Of a stretch of DNA of 18,223 nt, positions 14,279-18,223 are shown piece after piece. This DNA is from WOZL01 sp041678645 (GTDB taxonomy: Bacteria > Patescibacteriota > Dojkabacteria > SC72), in the NCBI GenBank assembly GCA_041678645.1, contig JBAYNT010000008.1:1-18223 (forward strand), written 5' to 3'. Under the pieces are notes generated by a model. The model was not told where the DNA came from. It made no database searches and saw nothing but the letters and a program-made list of their open reading frames with translations. Each line of letters starts with the position of its first letter. The first letter of the stretch is position 1. Made by a program: the position numbers and the translations under genes.

Positions 14279-14908
14279 ATGTCTGTACTACCACAATCCG
14301 TAGAAAAAGTTATCAATGAATTTAGCAAACTGCCTGGGGTAGGTCCTAAGACTGCTGCTAGAATGACCTATCATTATCTGCGATCTCTCAATCATGATGC
14401 CAAGGAGTTAGCAGAGGCCTTAACAGATATGGACTTGAATGTATCTTTTTGTAAGAAATGTTTTAATGTTTCTGAAAAGAAAATTTGCGATATTTGCAGT
14501 AATCCTTTGAGGAAGAACAGCAAGCTTTGTGTGGTAGAAGAGCCTTTGGATGTCATCGCATTTGAGAATTCTGCAATTTACGATGGCTTTTACTTCGTTT
14601 TGGGTGGAGTGATATCACCTTCAGAGGGTATAGGGGCAGAGGATTTAAGATTTAATGATTTAAAAAAGAGAGTTAATGAACTTCTAGTAGAATTAAAAGG
14701 AAAAAAACTAGAAATAATCGTTGCAACTAACCCTAATCTAGAGGGTGAGGCTAGCGCTAGTTATATCTGTGATATATTTGCAAAAGAGCTTAAAGAGGGT
14801 ACAATGATAATAAGTAGGTTAGCTATGGGACTACCTACAGGGGCTGATTTGGAATATGCGGATAGGCTGACATTAAAGAGGGCTTTGGAGGGTAGAAGAA
14901 GCATATAA
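14279..14908 (+). CDS. recR: Recombination protein RecR
   Basis: RecR works with RecO (and RecF) to load RecA on gapped DNA. The domain order is textbook. A helix-hairpin-helix (LPGVGPKTAARM) comes first. A four-cysteine zinc site follows, with pairs CKKC and CDIC. The Toprim domain starts at VVEEPLDVIAFE and has GGVISPSEGIG and ATNPNLEGEASA. The C-terminal Walker-like motif SRLAMGLPTGADLEYAD completes the set. The 209-residue length is normal. It lies 9 bases after ybaB and is probably cotranscribed with dnaX-ybaB. There is no Shine-Dalgarno. Together with mfd upstream, the block groups DNA repair and replication functions. Confidence 0.96.
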   Translation: MSVLPQSVEKVINEFSKLPGVGPKTAARMTYHYLRSLNHDAKELAEALTDMDLNVSFCKKCFNVSEKKICDICSNPLRKNSKLCVVEEPLDVIAFENSAIYDGFYFVLGGVISPSEGIGAEDLRFNDLKKRVNELLVELKGKKLEIIVATNPNLEGEASASYICDIFAKELKEGTMIISRLAMGLPTGADLEYADRLTLKRALEGRRSI

Positions 14909-14926
14909 TTTGTATTAGCTGCCCAA

Positions 14927-15691
14927 ATGTCTAGAAGAGAAGAGAGGAGTTTTAAAAATTTTCTGGTACAGGAGGGGTATCTTCTTGCGTTTACATTAAT
15001 TGCTGGGCTTTCTTTGTTAAGCTATTTTGGAGCTAATAATTATTTTGCAAGACAGAACGGTATGGAGGTTTTAGGTACAAGCTCTGTTAGTGGGGTTTGG
15101 GTACAGAGTGGCAGTTACGGTAAGGGCGGTATAGAGAGGTCATACTTTGATAAATACAAGAAAGTTCCTATGCAGGAGCTATATTTCGATGAGAAAGGAG
15201 AGGTTGCTTTTTTTAATGAGAATCTATCTATTACCGCAGTTCTTAAGATTAAGGAATTCATTAATGATGATGTATGGAGCAATTTATACATAGGTAATCT
15301 TAACCTAAAGATTAATGATAAACAGTGGGTTTTTGAGAGTGTAGTTTGGGATAAGGAGGGTGACAGTTCATTAATTAGTTTAGCTAATATTGGAGAAGGA
15401 TATTTGATTGCCCTACATCCATCTATCTCTTTAACAGGCAGAGAGAAACAGTTCTGGGTTTTCGAGTATTTAACGGCAGATGGTGTTGCAAGGCCTTTAT
15501 CTTTCGTAAGAGATGATGAGCAGAGGGCTTTTATAGATTCTACCTATGCAGAATTTCTAGACAGTAACGGGACTTTTTTAGTTAAGTTTGAGCGTGATGA
15601 TCCAAGTTTAATAGATAGAAGTGAGGTCGCTTTGTACAAATATGGTACTGATTTGGAGTATTTTAAAAGCTTGTTGGTAAATAGAGAGTAG
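14927..15691 (+). CDS. Uncharacterised membrane-anchored exported protein
   Basis: I do not recognise this 254-residue protein. It has a basic start (MSRREERSFK), one hydrophobic helix (about 18-36) and a soluble, probably beta-rich domain that should lie outside the membrane. The topology is N-in, with a VLGTSS segment soon after the helix. The soluble part has no cysteines and no obvious catalytic motif, but it is rich in aromatic residues (several W and F, for example KQFWVFEY). It starts 18 bases after recR, and a TATAAT at 14904-14909 overlaps the recR stop, so it may have its own promoter. A REP-like palindrome pair lies just downstream. The coding assignment rests on the long open frame, normal codon pattern and tight spacing. 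Confidence 0.75.
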   Translation: MSRREERSFKNFLVQEGYLLAFTLIAGLSLLSYFGANNYFARQNGMEVLGTSSVSGVWVQSGSYGKGGIERSYFDKYKKVPMQELYFDEKGEVAFFNENLSITAVLKIKEFINDDVWSNLYIGNLNLKINDKQWVFESVVWDKEGDSSLISLANIGEGYLIALHPSISLTGREKQFWVFEYLTADGVARPLSFVRDDEQRAFIDSTYAEFLDSNGTFLVKFERDDPSLIDRSEVALYKYGTDLEYFKSLLVNRE

Positions 15692-15700
15692 AATAGGTAG

Positions 15701-15720
15701 GGTCAGATCTAACTCAGACC
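15701..15720. repeat. REP-like imperfect palindrome, copy 1
   Basis: GGTCAGATCTAACTCAGACC is an imperfect 20-base palindrome (7 of 10 pairs match). It is a direct relative of the copy at 15767-15786. It lies in the 137-base gap between the exported-protein gene and cysS. Confidence 0.6.
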
Positions 15721-15766
15721 TTGTATAACCAAATACGTTTTTCTTCGGATGTTTTAGTATGTGTGG

Positions 15767-15786
15767 GGTCAGACCTAGGCCAGACC
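15767..15786. repeat. REP-like imperfect palindrome, copy 2
   Basis: GGTCAGACCTAGGCCAGACC is an imperfect palindrome with 8 of 10 pairs matching and CCTAGG at its centre. It shares the first seven and last six bases with copy 1, as well as a GG to the left and TT to the right. The copies are 66 bases apart. Their GGTCAGRYCT core resembles the GGGGTCAGGTCT-type ends of some REP elements moved by RAYT transposases, but no transposase gene is present here. Confidence 0.6.
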
Positions 15787-15814
15787 TTTGATGGAAATTT
15801 CCTTAAATACCATG

Positions 15815-15820
15815 TAAAAT
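15815..15820 (+). promoter_or_regulatory. Possible -10 of cysS, predicted leaderless start
   Basis: TAAAAT ends 8 bases before the cysS ATG at 15829, the same geometry as mfd and dnaX. The -35 is poor; TTGATG at 15788-15793 is 21 bases away and directly abuts the second palindrome. Confidence 0.4.
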
Positions 15821-15828
15821 AACCACAT

Positions 15829-17277
15829 ATGAAACTCTACAACACCCTTGATAAGAAAGTAGTGCCAATTAAACCTCTCGAGGAAGGTAAAATAACCATA
15901 TACAACTGTGGACCAACAGTATACTTCCGGATGCATATAGGAAATATTCGAGCATATGTAAACTGGGATGTCTTGTACAGAGCACTCAAATATACAGGCT
16001 ACGAAGTAGAAAGGGTGATGAATATGACTGATGTAGGACACATGTCCTCTGACGAAGACTTTGGCGAAGATAAGATAGAACAACAAGCTCTAAAAGAAGG
16101 TAAAGACCCTATAAGCATAGCAAATTACTACATAAAAACGGTATTAGAAGACTTTGCAACAGTAAACATACTCTCGCCAAAAGGAAACAGAGTAGATCCT
16201 AATATGGACCTATCAAAACTACAAGAAGAAGGATGGACTAGAGCAACAAAATATATAGATGAAATGATAGAAATGATAAAGAAGATCGAAGCAAATGGGT
16301 ATACATACGAAACTACACAAGCAGTATATTTTGATGTAACGAAAATAGATAACTACAACATATTTACAGGACAAACTTTAGAAGAGAAACAGGAAGGTGT
16401 AAGAAAAGAAGTAGGGGTGGATTCCGAGAAAAAACATCCTGCAGATTTTGTCCTATGGATGAAAAGAGTAGGGAAATACAAAGAGCATATTATGCATTGG
16501 GACTCTCCATGGGGAGATGGATTCCCAGGATGGCACATAGAGTGTTCTGCAATGTCTACATCGGTACTTGGCGAGTATTTTGATATACACACAGGAGGTA
16601 TAGATCACATATCTATACATCACCCAAATGAAAGAGCACAAAACATAGGCGCATTCGGACACCCTTCGGTCAAATACTGGATACACAACGATTTCCTAAT
16701 AGGGGTTGAAGACGTAAAAATATCAAAAAGTACCGGTAAGGGAGCATCTTTGTCGGACGCCTTGGAGCTTGGATTTGATCCTATGGATATTCGCTACCTA
16801 TTCGCATCTGTAAACTACAGAGTACAACTTAAATACACAAAAGAATCTTTAAAAGGTGCTAGAAACGCAAGATTGTCGTTAATTTCTAAAATGAAAAATA
16901 TTTATAAAGAAGCTTCCCAGTCACAGGGAGAAATTATACCTAAATACAAACAATTATTTATCGAAGAACTAGAGAGCAACTTAAATGTCTCTGGAGCATT
17001 GGCAGTAATATCTCAACTCATTAAATCTAGCGAGAAAGCTGAAGATGTATTAACCACCATATATGATTTTGATAAAGTCTTAGGACTTAATCTTAAGGAC
17101 GATGTAGAGCAAGGAAGATTAGATATACCCAAAGAGATATTAAACCTTGCTAGTGAGCGTGTAGAGGCTAGGAAGGCTCAAAATTACCAGCTTGCTGATG
17201 AGAAAAGAATTGAAATAGAGCAAAGGGGATACAAGATGGTAGATACCAAAGATGGATTTACTCTGGAGGAGATATAG
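15829..17277 (+). CDS. cysS: Cysteinyl-tRNA synthetase
   Basis: A class I synthetase that charges tRNA-Cys. The N-terminus carries NCGPTVY with zinc ligand C27 and the nucleotide-binding HIGN (36-39). The other zinc ligands are C239 in GWHIECSAM, H264 or H265 and E268 in HHPNE. The KMSKS loop appears as KISKS (297-301). HTGGIDH (254-260) and NDFLIG are further family motifs. The tail (about 380-482) forms the helical domain that reads the anticodon. The 482-residue length is normal. The segment before HIGN reads VYFRM instead of the more usual VYDYA, a mild divergence. There is no Shine-Dalgarno; rnhC begins directly at the next base after the TAG stop, so the two are probably cotranscribed. 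Confidence 0.97.
   Translation: MKLYNTLDKKVVPIKPLEEGKITIYNCGPTVYFRMHIGNIRAYVNWDVLYRALKYTGYEVERVMNMTDVGHMSSDEDFGEDKIEQQALKEGKDPISIANYYIKTVLEDFATVNILSPKGNRVDPNMDLSKLQEEGWTRATKYIDEMIEMIKKIEANGYTYETTQAVYFDVTKIDNYNIFTGQTLEEKQEGVRKEVGVDSEKKHPADFVLWMKRVGKYKEHIMHWDSPWGDGFPGWHIECSAMSTSVLGEYFDIHTGGIDHISIHHPNERAQNIGAFGHPSVKYWIHNDFLIGVEDVKISKSTGKGASLSDALELGFDPMDIRYLFASVNYRVQLKYTKESLKGARNARLSLISKMKNIYKEASQSQGEIIPKYKQLFIEELESNLNVSGALAVISQLIKSSEKAEDVLTTIYDFDKVLGLNLKDDVEQGRLDIPKEILNLASERVEARKAQNYQLADEKRIEIEQRGYKMVDTKDGFTLEEI
17265..17271 (+). promoter_or_regulatory. Shine-Dalgarno of rnhC inside cysS
   Basis: GGAGGAG lies 6 bases before the rnhC ATG, within the last codons of cysS (LEEI). It is good in sequence and spacing, though the codons alone could explain it. 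Confidence 0.55.
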
Positions 17278-18171
17278 ATGTCACAAAATACTGTTTCAAT
17301 AAAACTGGATAAGAATCAGATAGAGAATTTCCCTGAAATACTTCTAGCCTTAGGGTGGATACCTAAGTTATTGAAAAATGATTATGTGGAATATGCATTT
17401 ATTTCTCCTAAAGGCTCTGTGGCAACCCTGTATAGTAGTGGGAAGTTGGTGTTACAGGGTAACGAGGATTTTACTGAGGCGATATCTCATATTAAAGAAA
17501 GTAGGGGAGAAAGTGATTTTATAGAGCCTCATATTGGTGTAGATGAAGTAGGTAAGGGAGATTACTTTGGCCCTCTAGTAGTTGTAGCCTGCTATGTTAA
17601 TGATGAATTCGCAGATAAGATATCCCAATTGGGTTTCGATGACTCTAAAAAATTTACAGATCATAAGATTGAGCAGTTATATAATCATGTTAAAGATTAT
17701 CCATATTACTATCCAAGTATTGTAAAGCCTACGGAGTATAATGATTTGGTAAATGAAGATGGTAACGTGTCAATACTTTTAGCAAAACAGCATAGTAAGT
17801 GTATAGAGATGGGATTAAAGGATTTAAAGGAAAAAGGGATTCCTTGTGAGAGTGTGGTTATAGATCAATTCTCATCTTCTAAGAATAGAATATTAAATGA
17901 GCTTGGAGAGTTAGGAAGGGAGATTAATATTAAACAGTTCCATAAAGGTGAATCAGATATAGCTGTGGCCGCAGCATCTATTATAGCGAGGGGTATTTTT
18001 TTAGAAGAATTTGAAAAAATGAATAGAGAATATGACTTTACCTTTCCAAAGGGTGCCTCAGATGTTATTGATTCAGGCATTTCTTTTATTCAAAAACATG
18101 GCAGGGAAGAGTTAAGAAATGTTGCTAAGGTAGGCTTTAAAACTACTCAGCGTGTTTTGGCTTTGGTTTAG
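17278..18171 (+). CDS. rnhC: Ribonuclease HIII
   Basis: Cleaves the RNA strand of RNA-DNA hybrids, such as R-loops and primers. The N-terminal TBP-like domain (about 1-80, with SSGKLVLQG) separates HIII from HII. The catalytic part has GVDEVGKGDYFGPL with D89 and E90, DDSKK (121-125), D196 (VIDQF) and D227 in KGESDIAVAAASIIAR, together giving the four acidic active-site residues. FPKGAS (256-261) is also characteristic. The 297-residue length is normal. The start abuts the cysS stop with no gap and has a Shine-Dalgarno in the cysS end. The 52 bases after the stop to the end of the window show no further feature. Confidence 0.95.
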   Translation: MSQNTVSIKLDKNQIENFPEILLALGWIPKLLKNDYVEYAFISPKGSVATLYSSGKLVLQGNEDFTEAISHIKESRGESDFIEPHIGVDEVGKGDYFGPLVVVACYVNDEFADKISQLGFDDSKKFTDHKIEQLYNHVKDYPYYYPSIVKPTEYNDLVNEDGNVSILLAKQHSKCIEMGLKDLKEKGIPCESVVIDQFSSSKNRILNELGELGREINIKQFHKGESDIAVAAASIIARGIFLEEFEKMNREYDFTFPKGASDVIDSGISFIQKHGREELRNVAKVGFKTTQRVLALV

Positions 18172-18223
18172 TATTGCCTTTGAGTGATGTAACCAGTAGT
18201 ACTATTACAGTTACGCTTACAAT

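Noticed and set aside
1..18223. tRNA genes, CRISPR arrays, insertion sequences or prophage genes
   Set aside because: The gaps are too short and show no cloverleaf, regularly spaced repeats, or transposase, integrase or capsid-like frames.

Overview
This window is 18.2 kb of AT-rich bacterial DNA, densely packed with 18 protein genes, 17 of them on the plus strand. Gaps are short and no stretch of more than about 140 bases lacks a gene. I see no tRNA, rRNA, CRISPR array, insertion sequence or phage gene. The content and style suggest a small-genome lineage such as the Candidate Phyla Radiation (Patescibacteria): compact housekeeping genes, a shortened Mfd, bS21, RNase HIII, and membrane-anchored surface proteins carrying a PQTG motif. 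A Dojkabacteria- or Katanobacteria-like origin is my guess only. TGA acts as a stop (yqeY) and not as a glycine codon, which argues against Gracilibacteria/SR1. Stop use is 9 TAA, 8 TAG and 1 TGA.

Layout. (1) 1-3858: a translation block, rpsB-tsf-frr, then the membrane protease rseP. pyrH, which usually lies between tsf and frr, is absent. uS2 carries a C-terminal domain resembling the RNA polymerase alpha C-terminal domain, and EF-Ts has two tandem UBA-like domains. (2) 3905-6879: two overlapping paralogous surface proteins built from repeat domains and ending in the same PQTG/membrane/basic-tail module. (3) 6954-8617: rpsU-yqeY-ybeY-pth, a tightly overlapping translation and RNA-processing operon led by a near-perfect Shine-Dalgarno. 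(4) 8589-9827, minus strand: a YdjM-like membrane protein with an added EF-hand/TSP3-like segment. (5) 9873-14908: a reduced mfd, then dnaX-ybaB-recR, which cover transcription-coupled repair, the clamp loader and recombinational repair. (6) 14927-18171: an unrecognised membrane-anchored protein, a pair of REP-like palindromes, cysS and rnhC.

Two themes stand out. First, clear Shine-Dalgarno sequences occur before rpsB and rpsU, and probably rnhC. mfd, dnaX and cysS instead have -10-like hexamers only 7-8 bases before the ATG, which predicts leaderless mRNAs. Second, domains have been added or duplicated in several genes: S2 plus an alphaCTD-like domain, EF-Ts plus a second UBA, and nested repeats in the surface pair. 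The strongest candidate for something undescribed is the S2 fusion, because the residues that contact DNA in E. coli alphaCTD are all kept. The shared anchor of the surface pair, with its unusually long basic cytoplasmic tail, comes next.
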